Below, one piece after another: positions 7,052 through 13,640 of a stretch of 16,242 nt of DNA. The position numbers were made by a program, and so were the translations under genes. The notes beneath the pieces were generated by a model. It saw only the letters and a list, made by a program, of their open reading frames with translations. It was not told the DNA's origin and searched no databases. Where the stretch lies: positions 1 to 16,242 of the forward strand of contig DVFX01000109.1 in assembly GCA_018713005.1 (NCBI GenBank). Direction: 5' to 3'. This stretch comes from Scatomorpha gallistercoris. GTDB taxonomy: Bacteria; Bacillota; Clostridia; Oscillospirales; Oscillospiraceae. Each line of letters opens with the position of its first letter. Position 1 is the first letter of the stretch.

Positions 7052-8338
7052 TCACTCCTCTACTATTGGGCAGGTCAGGGCGCCGCAGGGCAGCACCATG
7101 AGCTCCTTGAGCTCCGGCTTATCCTGCTTGATAAGCGCCCACGCCTCCTCGGGCGTCTTGACGGGTATCATGCCCGCCTTGCGCACCTCCTCGTCGGACA
7201 GGCCGCTGATGAGGTACACCTTCATGTGCCAGAGATAGCGCATCGTCAGCAGTGAAATGGCCATCTCGGGGTCATAGCGCTCATAGCTCTGCTTTTCCCA
7301 GAGCTTCTCGTAGCTCTCACACTCGAAGCCCTGCCTGTAGCCCTCGGGGCCGAAGCCCTGGAAGCACTCGGCGCAGAGCACGACGGAGGAGCCGTCGTTC
7401 ATCGCAAAGCCGCCGTTGTGCAGGCCCTTGACGCTCTGGAACAGGTTCACGTCCTTGGGCGCGCCGCCGTTGGATATGATGGCGGCGTCGAACTTCTTGT
7501 GTATGTGCACGCCGTATATCTTCTTGATTATCTCGACGCCCTCGTAATAGGCCTCCCGCCAGTCGCCCGCGACGACGCCGGAAAACTGCCCGTGGTCGTC
7601 GACAATGACGTTCACCAGGAAGCAGGGGTCGACCATACCGGCAATCTCGAACATCTCCTCGCTGACGGGGTTGTGCTCGAGTATGCCGCTGTTGCAGTGC
7701 GGGTCTATCTCGTACTTGACCTCCTTGCTGAAGCAGTTCTGGTGGTTCTGCTCAATGGTGGAGAAGCCCGCGACGCCGGGGGCTATGCTCTTGCGCCCGC
7801 CGCCGAAGCCCGCAAAAACGTGGTAGCAAATACCGCCGGTCAGCACGACCTTGTCCGCCTCGGCGACTATCTTATTAATATATACCTCGTTGCCGCGCAC
7901 GGTCTTGCCCAGGTGTACGAGGTCCTCAGCACGGCAGTTGTGAGAAACTATCTTGACGCGCTTCACGGCTTCTTCGCCCGCGAGGATGAGCTTTTCCTCC
8001 TCGGTGGCCGCGTCATGGTAGCCCGTGGCGACGACAACGGTGATATCGCTGTCCGGCACGCCGCCGGCGTTGCACTCGTCGAGCAGGCGGGCGAGGTAGA
8101 GGTCGGTGCGGTAGCTAGCGCGCGTGAAGTCGCTGATGATTATGGCCACCTTGTCGCCCGCCTTGACCTTATCGCGCAGAGGCGCGCTGCCCGTCGGGTG
8201 GCTGAGCACGCGCTCAAGCTCGGCGTTGAAGTCCTCCAGCGGAGGGTAGTCGTTGAGCTCCAGGCGGGTTATCTCTATCCCGTCGTCAACAGGAAAGGTG
8301 AGACTGCCTTCGCCGTAAGGCACTGTAACATTCTGCAT
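7052..8338 (-). CDS. LarA-family nickel-pincer hydroxy-acid racemase/epimerase
   Basis: A 428-residue LarA homologue. The residues that hold or work with the nickel-pincer nucleotide in lactate racemase are all in place at almost the same numbers: H108 (GYHDAATEEE), H173 (CYHVFAGFGGG), K183 (GRKSIAPG) and H199 (EQNH). The DxTR-like motif SDFTR is at 69-73. The position after H108, Arg in lactate racemase (GxHR), is Asp109 here, which suggests a substrate other than lactate. The family includes malate, phenyllactate and hydroxyglutarate racemases and aldonate epimerases. A ribosome binding site (AAAGGAG) lies 8 bp before the ATG. LarB, LarC and LarE, needed to make the cofactor, are not in the window. 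The gene lies between the UxaA-type large subunit and the IlvD-type gene, suggesting it sets the C2 configuration before dehydration. Confidence 0.88.
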   Translation of the reverse strand: MQNVTVPYGEGSLTFPVDDGIEITRLELNDYPPLEDFNAELERVLSHPTGSAPLRDKVKAGDKVAIIISDFTRASYRTDLYLARLLDECNAGGVPDSDITVVVATGYHDAATEEEKLILAGEEAVKRVKIVSHNCRAEDLVHLGKTVRGNEVYINKIVAEADKVVLTGGICYHVFAGFGGGRKSIAPGVAGFSTIEQNHQNCFSKEVKYEIDPHCNSGILEHNPVSEEMFEIAGMVDPCFLVNVIVDDHGQFSGVVAGDWREAYYEGVEIIKKIYGVHIHKKFDAAIISNGGAPKDVNLFQSVKGLHNGGFAMNDGSSVVLCAECFQGFGPEGYRQGFECESYEKLWEKQSYERYDPEMAISLLTMRYLWHMKVYLISGLSDEEVRKAGMIPVKTPEEAWALIKQDKPELKELMVLPCGALTCPIVEE

Positions 8339-8395
8339 GGTATCTGCTCCTTTGCATTTGAATCTCCCAGGGGAGCGCTCCGAATCCGGCTGTTT

Positions 8396-9562
8396 TCAGC
8401 AATATTCGCAGGCGCGGCTTATTATGGTTTCCGAATACCCCAGCTTTAGGACCTCGGCGCTGGTTAGGCGGCCGGAGAGCGTGTCGACAATCTGCCGCAG
8501 CGTGATATCCGCCATCTCCTCGAGGCTCATGTCCCGCTCCAGCACGGGGCTCATGTCGAGGTCAATGTTGTCGGAGAGCTTGCGGTAAGTGTCGCCGTTG
8601 GCCGTCACTTTCATGACCGGCACGACGGGGTTGCCTATCGCGTTGCCGCGCCCAGTTGTAAACACGATGAGCTGCGCGCCGCCCGCGGCCTTGGCCGTGA
8701 CGGAGAGCATATCGTAGCAGGGCGTGTCCATCAGGACGAGGCCCTTTTTGGTGGGCGCGTGGGCGCAGTCTATCATGTCCACCACCGGGGTGTGGCCGCC
8801 CTTGTGTATGCAGCCCAGGCTCTTCTCCTCGAGCGTGGTGATGCCGCCGTCCTTGTTGCCGGGGGAGGGCTGGGTCTTGCGCACGTCCTCTCCGGCGGCA
8901 ATCTGCTCGTCCTCGCGGAAGCGGACGTAGTCGAGTATCTTCTGTCCCACCTCGGGAGTGGCGGCACGGCGGGCCAGGATGTGTTCCGCGCCTATCATTT
9001 CGACCGTCTCGGAGAACATGGCCGTGCCGCCCTCGGCGACCACGCGGTCGCTGACAAGGCCCATGACCGGGTTGGACACCAGGCCGCTCGTCGCGTCCGA
9101 GCCGCCGCACTCGACGCCCAGGATGAGCTCGCTCAAATCGCACTCCTCGCGGCGGCACATGCTCGCCTCGATTATCATGCGGCGGGCTATCTTCTTCGCC
9201 TTGGCGACGGTTTCGATGGTGCCGCCCTCCTCCTGGATGAGCAGCGCCTCGACGGGCTTATCCGTGCGGGCCTTGAGCTCCGCGAGGAAGTCGTCCATGC
9301 GGTTTATCTCACAGCCGAGGCCGATGGCGACGACGCCGTAGACATTCGGGTGCGCGGCCAGGCCTATGAGCACATCGCGCGTGCGGCGCAGATTCTTGCT
9401 GGATTCTCCGCAGCCGTTCTGGTTCACGAAGCTCACCGCCCCGCAGAGTCCCTCGGCCGCAAGGCGTGCCGTCTCGGCGGCGCAGCCCACGGTGGCGAGG
9501 ATGAGAACGTGATTCCTCGTGCCCACGCGGCCGTCCGGCCTCCTGTAGCCCCAGAATTTCAT
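8396..9562 (-). CDS. UxaA/SuyB-type dehydratase large subunit
   Basis: A 388-residue protein matching the C-terminal catalytic domain of altronate dehydratase (UxaA) and the large subunit of sulfolactate sulfo-lyase (SuyB). Visible signatures are GYRRPDGRVGTRN (5-17), NQNGCGESS (47-55), GLGCEIN (81-87), ECGGSDATSGLVSNP (151-165), PSPGNKDGGITTLEEKSLG (232-250) and MDTPCYD (278-284), then FTTGRGNAIG. The family eliminates water (or sulfite in SuyAB) from a 2-hydroxy acid, usually with iron. Its ATG overlaps the stop of the small SAF subunit gene (ATGA), so the two subunits are coupled. GGAGGTG precedes the ATG. Whether the substrate is an altronate-like sugar acid, sulfolactate or something else cannot be decided from the sequence. 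Confidence 0.88.
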   Translation of the reverse strand: MKFWGYRRPDGRVGTRNHVLILATVGCAAETARLAAEGLCGAVSFVNQNGCGESSKNLRRTRDVLIGLAAHPNVYGVVAIGLGCEINRMDDFLAELKARTDKPVEALLIQEEGGTIETVAKAKKIARRMIIEASMCRREECDLSELILGVECGGSDATSGLVSNPVMGLVSDRVVAEGGTAMFSETVEMIGAEHILARRAATPEVGQKILDYVRFREDEQIAAGEDVRKTQPSPGNKDGGITTLEEKSLGCIHKGGHTPVVDMIDCAHAPTKKGLVLMDTPCYDMLSVTAKAAGGAQLIVFTTGRGNAIGNPVVPVMKVTANGDTYRKLSDNIDLDMSPVLERDMSLEEMADITLRQIVDTLSGRLTSAEVLKLGYSETIISRACEYC

Positions 9563-9840
9563 TCTCTTTCACCTCCGCTGGTTATGTTGTGGTTGTGGAC
9601 CCAGGCCCCGGCGGGTATGTCCTCGGTGGCGTGGCCTATCACCTCGCCGTACTTATAGACAAGCGCCCCGGCGGGTATGTCAGCAACCGCTATCTTGTGG
9701 TACTTGGGTACGCCCAAAGACACCACGCCTGCCGACTCGCCGGAGCGCAGCCAGACCACGGAGGCGCCTTTGGGCGCCTCCTGGGTCACGGTGGCGACAT
9801 TGTCGCCATCATTTATTAATATAGCCCTTATCTCGTTCAT
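9559..9840 (-). CDS. UxaA/SuyA-type dehydratase small subunit (SAF domain)
   Basis: A 93-residue SAF domain equal to the N-terminal part of UxaA, made here as a separate small subunit. Motifs are NDGDNVATV (10-18), VPKYHKIAVADIPAG (44-58), VYKYGEVIGHATEDIPAG (61-78) and WVHNHN (80-85). The SAF domain caps the active site and helps bind substrate and metal. Its stop overlaps the start of the large subunit. The gap to the upstream dehydrogenase gene is only 9 bp, and no good ribosome binding site is seen (AAGG lies too far back), so it may depend on translation of the upstream gene. The split into two genes is also seen in SuyA/SuyB. Confidence 0.85.
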   Translation of the reverse strand: MNEIRAILINDGDNVATVTQEAPKGASVVWLRSGESAGVVSLGVPKYHKIAVADIPAGALVYKYGEVIGHATEDIPAGAWVHNHNITSGGERE

Positions 9841-9849
9841 GCGGATAAA

Positions 9850-10794
9850 TCAATACTGCCTTTCAAAATTGGCCTGGATAGCCTTGACCATTCGGGTGGT
9901 GACGTCACAGGTGGGAGTAGGTACTCCGACTTTGCGTCCGAACATGCTGATGGCGCCGGTAAGGCTGTCCACCTCAGTCTGGCGGTGATGCTGGCAGTCC
10001 TGAGCCATGGAGGGGTAGTAGTCGCCCAGGCCCTTGACTACGCGCGGCATTTCCTCCTGCATGTACTCCCAGATGCCGGGGATGCCAAGCGCGGCCGCGA
10101 CATCAGAGGCTTCCTTCCAGATATCCCAGACGAGCTGCACTCCGTCGGGAGTCTCGTAGACCTCGCGTATCTTCAGGCGCAGGATGGCGCAGACAGTGTT
10201 GAAGCCGCTGTTGCTGGTGGCCTTCTTCCATATGCGCTCGCGCACGTCCTCGTAGAACTTCGGCTTGGCGCCGCCGGCGGCGAAGCACTTCTCGAGGTAC
10301 TCGCCCACCTCGCGGGTGCGCTCGTTCATCTCGCAGGGTCCGAAGTAGATGTTCTCAGCTCCGGCGCTGGGCTTGGCGACACATACTCCGGGCTCGGGCA
10401 GCTCGGTACCCATGTTGCCGCAGCCGAACATCACACGGCTTGCGGGGAAGAATTCCTTCACGACCTCTTCGTTGCCAAGTCCGTTCTGCATGGTTGCAAC
10501 CACGGTGTCCGGACCGGCGAGCTTCTTGGCGCTCTCGCAGGCTATGCGGGTGATGGTGGTCTTGACCATTATGATAACCACGTCCATGACGGGCAGGCCG
10601 TCGGGGCTGGTCGCGGTGTGGAAGCCGGTGGGGTGGAACTCGCCGTCGGGCGTGCGGAAAACCATGCCGTCGGCCGCAACCTTGTCCATGTGCGCCTTGT
10701 TCGGGTCGACGAGCCAGAGGTCGGCGCCGCCGAGGCGCAGGTAGCTGGCAAACACGCTGCCGGCGGTACCGGAACCAATCATAGCAATTTTCAT
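9850..10794 (-). CDS. Ketopantoate reductase-like (ApbA/PanE family) NAD-type 2-hydroxy-acid dehydrogenase
   Basis: A 314-residue Rossmann-fold enzyme of the ApbA/PanE family. The nucleotide loop GSGTAG is at 7-12. Asp30 ends the second strand (WLVDPN), where NADPH-dependent PanE proteins usually have a basic residue, so NAD(H) is the likely cofactor. MQNGLGNEE is at 102-110. The catalytic set K191, N195 and N199 keeps the PanE spacing, and TEVDSLTG (273-280) is the C-terminal substrate motif. An ATG at 10839 would add 15 residues before the glycine loop; AAGGAGA before ATG 10794 and the family alignment favour 10794. It is the first gene of the operon, 9 bp from the SAF subunit gene. Catabolic oxidation or reduction of a 2-keto/2-hydroxy acid is more likely than pantothenate synthesis. 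Confidence 0.85.
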   Translation of the reverse strand: MKIAMIGSGTAGSVFASYLRLGGADLWLVDPNKAHMDKVAADGMVFRTPDGEFHPTGFHTATSPDGLPVMDVVIIMVKTTITRIACESAKKLAGPDTVVATMQNGLGNEEVVKEFFPASRVMFGCGNMGTELPEPGVCVAKPSAGAENIYFGPCEMNERTREVGEYLEKCFAAGGAKPKFYEDVRERIWKKATSNSGFNTVCAILRLKIREVYETPDGVQLVWDIWKEASDVAAALGIPGIWEYMQEEMPRVVKGLGDYYPSMAQDCQHHRQTEVDSLTGAISMFGRKVGVPTPTCDVTTRMVKAIQANFERQY

Positions 10795-10821
10795 ACTTAT
10801 TATCTCTCCTTTCCTAGTGCA

Positions 10822-10851
10822 TAAGTATTCAATATGCATGTCGTATACTTA
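10822..10851. promoter_or_regulatory. Operator-like palindrome at the start site of the hydroxy-acid operon
   Basis: TAAGTAT (10822-10828) and ATACTTA (10845-10851) are exact inverted copies, centred exactly on a second palindrome, ATGCAT (10834-10839). The whole 30-bp element has dyad symmetry with few mismatches and lies over the predicted transcription start of the - strand operon. A repressor bound here would block that promoter. It also contains GTATAC (10843-10848), a core found in sites of GntR-type sugar-acid regulators. The regulator itself is not in the window. Confidence 0.5.
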
Positions 10852-10879
10852 GTTTACGACGTTGGGACTGATTCGTCAA
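10851..10879 (-). promoter_or_regulatory. Promoter of the five-gene hydroxy-acid operon
   Basis: On the - strand, TTGACG (10879-10874), a 17-bp spacer and TAAACT (10856-10851): 5 of 6 and 4 of 6 consensus bases. The leader to the start at 10794 is about 50 nt. The -10 box abuts the 30-bp palindrome at 10822-10851. Confidence 0.55.
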
Positions 10880-10933
10880 TAGAAAACATGTCCCCGGGCA
10901 ATCCTTTCGCGCGCCAAATAAGCCCGGCAATTC

Positions 10934-10950
10934 TTGTACATGTTGCACAA
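10934..10950. promoter_or_regulatory. Second operator-like inverted repeat between the divergent promoters
   Basis: TTGTACA (10934-10940), 3 bp, TGCACAA (10944-10950): inverted 7-bp arms with one mismatch. It lies upstream of both divergent promoters, where an activator or a looping repressor could sit. The rest of the 350-bp gap (10795-11144) holds the two promoters, a GTTTAAAC palindrome at 10990-10997 and the transporter leader. No small gene was seen in it. Confidence 0.4.
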
Positions 10951-11020
10951 ACAAGTACACCAAATCGCCGCCTTTGTTAAGACATTAACGTTTAAACTGA
11001 CAATTTCAGCAATTTTTTTC

Positions 11021-11049
11021 TTGCCTTTCAGAGCACAACGTGTTATTGT
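11021..11049 (+). promoter_or_regulatory. Promoter of the YkvI-type transporter gene
   Basis: TTGCCT (11021-11026), a 17-bp spacer and TATTGT (11044-11049), with an A/T-rich tract just upstream (11011-11020). The roughly 90-nt leader can form two small hairpins (11079-11095 and 11101-11120) before the ribosome binding site GAGGG at 11134-11138. Confidence 0.5.
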
Positions 11050-11144
11050 TTGTATGTCTCACACAAACACAAGGAAAAGGCGCGTAGTGTGCGCCAAGCC
11101 GGCTTTCTGAGGGGGAAGCCGAGACGAATGAAAGAGGGTCAAAT

Positions 11145-12320
11145 ATGGAAAACACCAAGAAAAAAGGCCTGCCGGTATTCATAGGTGTTGCATCCGTCTG
11201 GATGGGCACGCACTTTGGTCCCGGCGTCGCCAGCGGCACTCAGCTGAACCAGTACTACGTCCAGTACGGTCTGCCCGGAATCCTGGTCACGATAGTTGCC
11301 ATGGGCTTCCTCGCCTACGCGCTCTATTGCTCCATGGAGTTCTCGCGCATCTACAAGGCCTACGACTACCAGTCCTGGGTTGAAAAGCTGTTCAACATGA
11401 AGTGGGTTGTCATACTCTTCGACATCTCCTTCATAGTAACCATTGTCACCGCTCTGGGCGGCTCTATCAACGCTGTCGCCACCCTGCTTCAGAACTTCTG
11501 GGGCTTCAACTACTGGATAGGCGTCGGCATAGTCGTCATCTGCGGCATGCTGCTCTGCGCGTTCGGCGCCGACCTCGTCCGCAAGAGTTCTTCCTACATG
11601 ATGTTCGTCGTTGTCGGCGTGCTGCTCTTCATCATGATACTCGTTATCGTCTATGGTGAGCCCGACCTCGCCGGCGCTGTCGCCAACCAGGCCGAGAATC
11701 TTTCGAAGGCCGACTGGGGCTTCAGCAACTGGCTGGGCGCTCTCTGGCAGGCCATAATCTACGGCGCCTTCCAGGCCACCGTCGTCGCCAACATCTCCTC
11801 CGTCGCAGATACCCTGCCCGACCGCCGCGAGAGCAAGAAGTCCGCTATCGCCGGCTTCATCGGCAATGCCGGACTGCTTCTCGTCCTCTGCACCATGCTC
11901 TACAGCTACACCCCGGTCATGAAGATCACCGACGAGGCGCTTCCGTTCTACGCCATTCTGCAGAGCCTCGGCTTCGACTGGCTGACCGCCGTGTACATCT
12001 TCGTGGTGTTCCTGGCCGTTATGAGCACCGTCGTCGGCTTCGCCTTCGCAGGCGTCGCCCGCTTCAGCAAGTACTACCGTCCGAAGGGACACAAGGGCGA
12101 AACCACCCCGCTGCGCGACGCCATCTTCGTCTGCCTGATGCTGCTCGCCTGCGCCGCTGCATCCCGTTTCGGCATTGTCGCCCTGGTCTCCACCGGCTAC
12201 ACCATCCTGGGTTACCTGAACCTTCCCATCATCGTGCTGCCCGCCATCATTCTCGGCGGCCGCAAGATCAGCAAGAAGTACCTCAAGTCCCACAACATCG
12301 ACGCCCCGGGTGTCGACTGA
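11145..12320 (+). CDS. YkvI-type (COG3949) membrane transporter
   Basis: A 391-residue inner-membrane protein with about ten hydrophobic segments and a short charged tail. The N-terminal stretch VWMGTHFGPGVASGTQL (18-34) resembles the glycine-rich first helix of YkvI-type proteins in the APC (amino acid-polyamine-organocation) superfamily, whose substrates are mostly unknown. GAGGG lies 6 bp before the ATG. It is transcribed divergently from the dehydrogenase-dehydratase-racemase operon and shares its palindromic control region, so uptake of that pathway's acid substrate is the natural guess. It is a single-gene unit with a strong terminator. Family placement rests on pattern recognition only. 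Function as a hydroxy-acid permease is inferred. Confidence 0.75.
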   Translation: MENTKKKGLPVFIGVASVWMGTHFGPGVASGTQLNQYYVQYGLPGILVTIVAMGFLAYALYCSMEFSRIYKAYDYQSWVEKLFNMKWVVILFDISFIVTIVTALGGSINAVATLLQNFWGFNYWIGVGIVVICGMLLCAFGADLVRKSSSYMMFVVVGVLLFIMILVIVYGEPDLAGAVANQAENLSKADWGFSNWLGALWQAIIYGAFQATVVANISSVADTLPDRRESKKSAIAGFIGNAGLLLVLCTMLYSYTPVMKITDEALPFYAILQSLGFDWLTAVYIFVVFLAVMSTVVGFAFAGVARFSKYYRPKGHKGETTPLRDAIFVCLMLLACAAASRFGIVALVSTGYTILGYLNLPIIVLPAIILGGRKISKKYLKSHNIDAPGVD

Positions 12321-12336
12321 TAACACCATACATAGA

Positions 12337-12364
12337 GGACCGGCCTTACGGCCGGTCCTTTTTT
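12337..12364 (+). terminator. Intrinsic terminator after the transporter gene
   Basis: A 9-bp GC-rich stem (12337-12345 with 12350-12358), loop TTAC, then six T (12359-12364). It begins 16 bp after the stop codon. Confidence 0.95.
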
Positions 12365-12411
12365 AGTATTCAGCTGCCAGGACAGACGAAAGCCGGACGC
12401 GATGCGGCCGG

Positions 12412-12440
12412 TTGTTCTATTTTGCGCCCTGTGCTATAAT
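12412..12440 (+). promoter_or_regulatory. Promoter of the diaminopropionate ammonia-lyase gene
   Basis: TTGTTC (12412-12417), a 17-bp spacer and a perfect extended -10 box TGCTATAAT (12432-12440). The ribosome binding site GGAGGTG follows at about 12453, before the ATG at 12465. Confidence 0.7.
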
Positions 12441-12464
12441 GTTCAAAAATTCCGGAGGTGGAGC

Positions 12465-13619
12465 ATGTCATCGGTAGAGTGGTTTGAGAATAGTCTTAAT
12501 GGGGCCTGCACCCCCGTGAGCGCCGGCGACGCGCGCGAGGCTCTCGCCTTCTGGCGTACAGCTCCGTTTTACGCACCGTCTCCGCTCGTGCTTCTCCCGT
12601 GGCTGGCCTCGAGCCTCGGTATCTCGAAACTGTATGTCAAGGACGAGGGACGCCGCTTCGGTCCCGGCTCCTTCAAGCTCATGGGCGCGGGCTACGCCAT
12701 GGCTCGCATCCTGGGCGCCCGCAGCTGGCAGGACGCGGTGCGCTCTCCCCGCCGCCTGACCTTCTACACCGCCACCGACGGCAACCACGGCCGGGCCGTG
12801 GCCTGGTGCGCCAGGCGTATGGGGCAGCGCGCCGTAGTCCTGATGCCCTCCGGCAGTGCGCAGGACCGCTTCGACGCCATCGCCGCCGAGGGCGCCGAGG
12901 TGACGATAACCGACATGAATTACGACGACTGCGTCCGACGCGCACATGAGCTGGCTACCGCTGACGCGGACGGTATGCTGTTGCAGGACACCACGCAGCC
13001 CGGCTACGAGGACATCCCGCTCGACATCATGCGCGGTTACGGCGCGCTCGCCGCAGAGCTGGCATCGCAGCTCAAAGAGCCGCCCACGCACGTCATACTG
13101 CAGGCAGGCGTCGGCTCCTTCGCCGGTGCGTCGGCCAGCGCCCTCACGGAGCTCTTCCCGGACACGAAGCCGGTGTTCATGGTCTGTGAGACCGCCGCCG
13201 CGCCCTGCCTGATGCTCTCCGCCGAAGCTGGGGATATACGCGTCTGCACAGGTGAAATCAACACCATAATGGCCGGCCTGGCCTGCGGCGAGCCCTGCCT
13301 GCCCGGGCTGCGCTCCCTGCTCGCGCGCGCCGAAATCTTCGCCGCGCTTCCGGACGAGTGTGCCGCCGAGGCGATGCGCGCCCTCGCCTTCCCTTCAGGT
13401 GAAGACGAGGCCGTGAAGGCCGGCGAATCCGGCGCGGCGGGCCTGGGCCTGCTGCTTGCCGTTATGCAAGCTCCGGAGCTGGCCGGGCTGAGGGCTGCGG
13501 CCGGAATTAATCGGCACAGCCGCGTGCTTGTGTTCAACACAGAGACGGCAACCGACATGAAAAATTATGCGAGAATTGTCGGAAACTTTGCTGGACATCC
13601 ATCGTCTAAGGATGTATGA
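12465..13619 (+). CDS. dpaL: Diaminopropionate ammonia-lyase
   Basis: A 384-residue PLP enzyme of fold type II. It splits 2,3-diaminopropionate into pyruvate and two ammonia in the cytoplasm. It aligns well with E. coli YgeX (398 aa). K71 in GSFKLMG is the PLP Schiff-base lysine, and TDGNHGRAVAW starts at 104 with catalytic Asp D105. MNYDDCVR is at 151-158, and LQDTTQPGYEDIP starts at 173 with the second catalytic Asp D175. QAGVGS (213-218), TIMAGLACGEP (267-277) and GESGAAGLG (320-328) complete the signature. An upstream ATG at 12402 would overlap the promoter; GGAGGTG before 12465 decides the start. It has its own promoter and follows the transporter terminator, so it is not obviously part of the hydroxy-acid pathway. 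In many gut bacteria the enzyme may also act on serine or threonine as a side activity. Confidence 0.9.
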   Translation: MSSVEWFENSLNGACTPVSAGDAREALAFWRTAPFYAPSPLVLLPWLASSLGISKLYVKDEGRRFGPGSFKLMGAGYAMARILGARSWQDAVRSPRRLTFYTATDGNHGRAVAWCARRMGQRAVVLMPSGSAQDRFDAIAAEGAEVTITDMNYDDCVRRAHELATADADGMLLQDTTQPGYEDIPLDIMRGYGALAAELASQLKEPPTHVILQAGVGSFAGASASALTELFPDTKPVFMVCETAAAPCLMLSAEAGDIRVCTGEINTIMAGLACGEPCLPGLRSLLARAEIFAALPDECAAEAMRALAFPSGEDEAVKAGESGAAGLGLLLAVMQAPELAGLRAAAGINRHSRVLVFNTETATDMKNYARIVGNFAGHPSSKDV

Positions 13620-13620
13620 T
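13592..13620 (+). promoter_or_regulatory. Promoter inside the 3' end of dpaL
   Basis: TGGACA (13592-13597), a 17-bp spacer and TATGAT (13615-13620): 5 of 6 bases at both boxes with ideal spacing. The -10 box overlaps the dpaL stop codon. The leader to the next start (13641) would be only about 14 nt. Confidence 0.6.
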
Positions 13621-13640
13621 ACATGGAGAGGTGATTTCTC

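Noticed and set aside
5589..7238. Long open frame (549 codons) on the + strand across the IlvD- and LarA-type genes
   Set aside because: It is antisense to two proteins with strong family motifs, has biased Ala/Val/Gly composition and no ribosome binding site. High-GC genes often leave such frames open.
7418..8449. 343-codon + strand frame opposite the LarA-type gene
   Set aside because: Shadow of the real gene on the other strand; no family features.
3348..10794. A single CoA/pantothenate synthesis cluster made of ilvD, panE, panT and coaX homologues
   Set aside because: panT-coaX has its own promoter and terminator and is separated by the DUF378 gene. The ilvD- and panE-like genes share an operon with UxaA- and LarA-type enzymes, which do not belong to that pathway, and no panB, panC or panD is present.
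10795..10839. N-terminal extension of the PanE-like protein from an ATG at 10839
   Set aside because: It would add 15 residues before the Rossmann glycine loop, overlap the palindrome, and lack a ribosome binding site. ATG 10794 has one.
12402..12464. Upstream start for the diaminopropionate ammonia-lyase
   Set aside because: The extra 21 residues would be encoded across the promoter boxes; GGAGGTG marks 12465.
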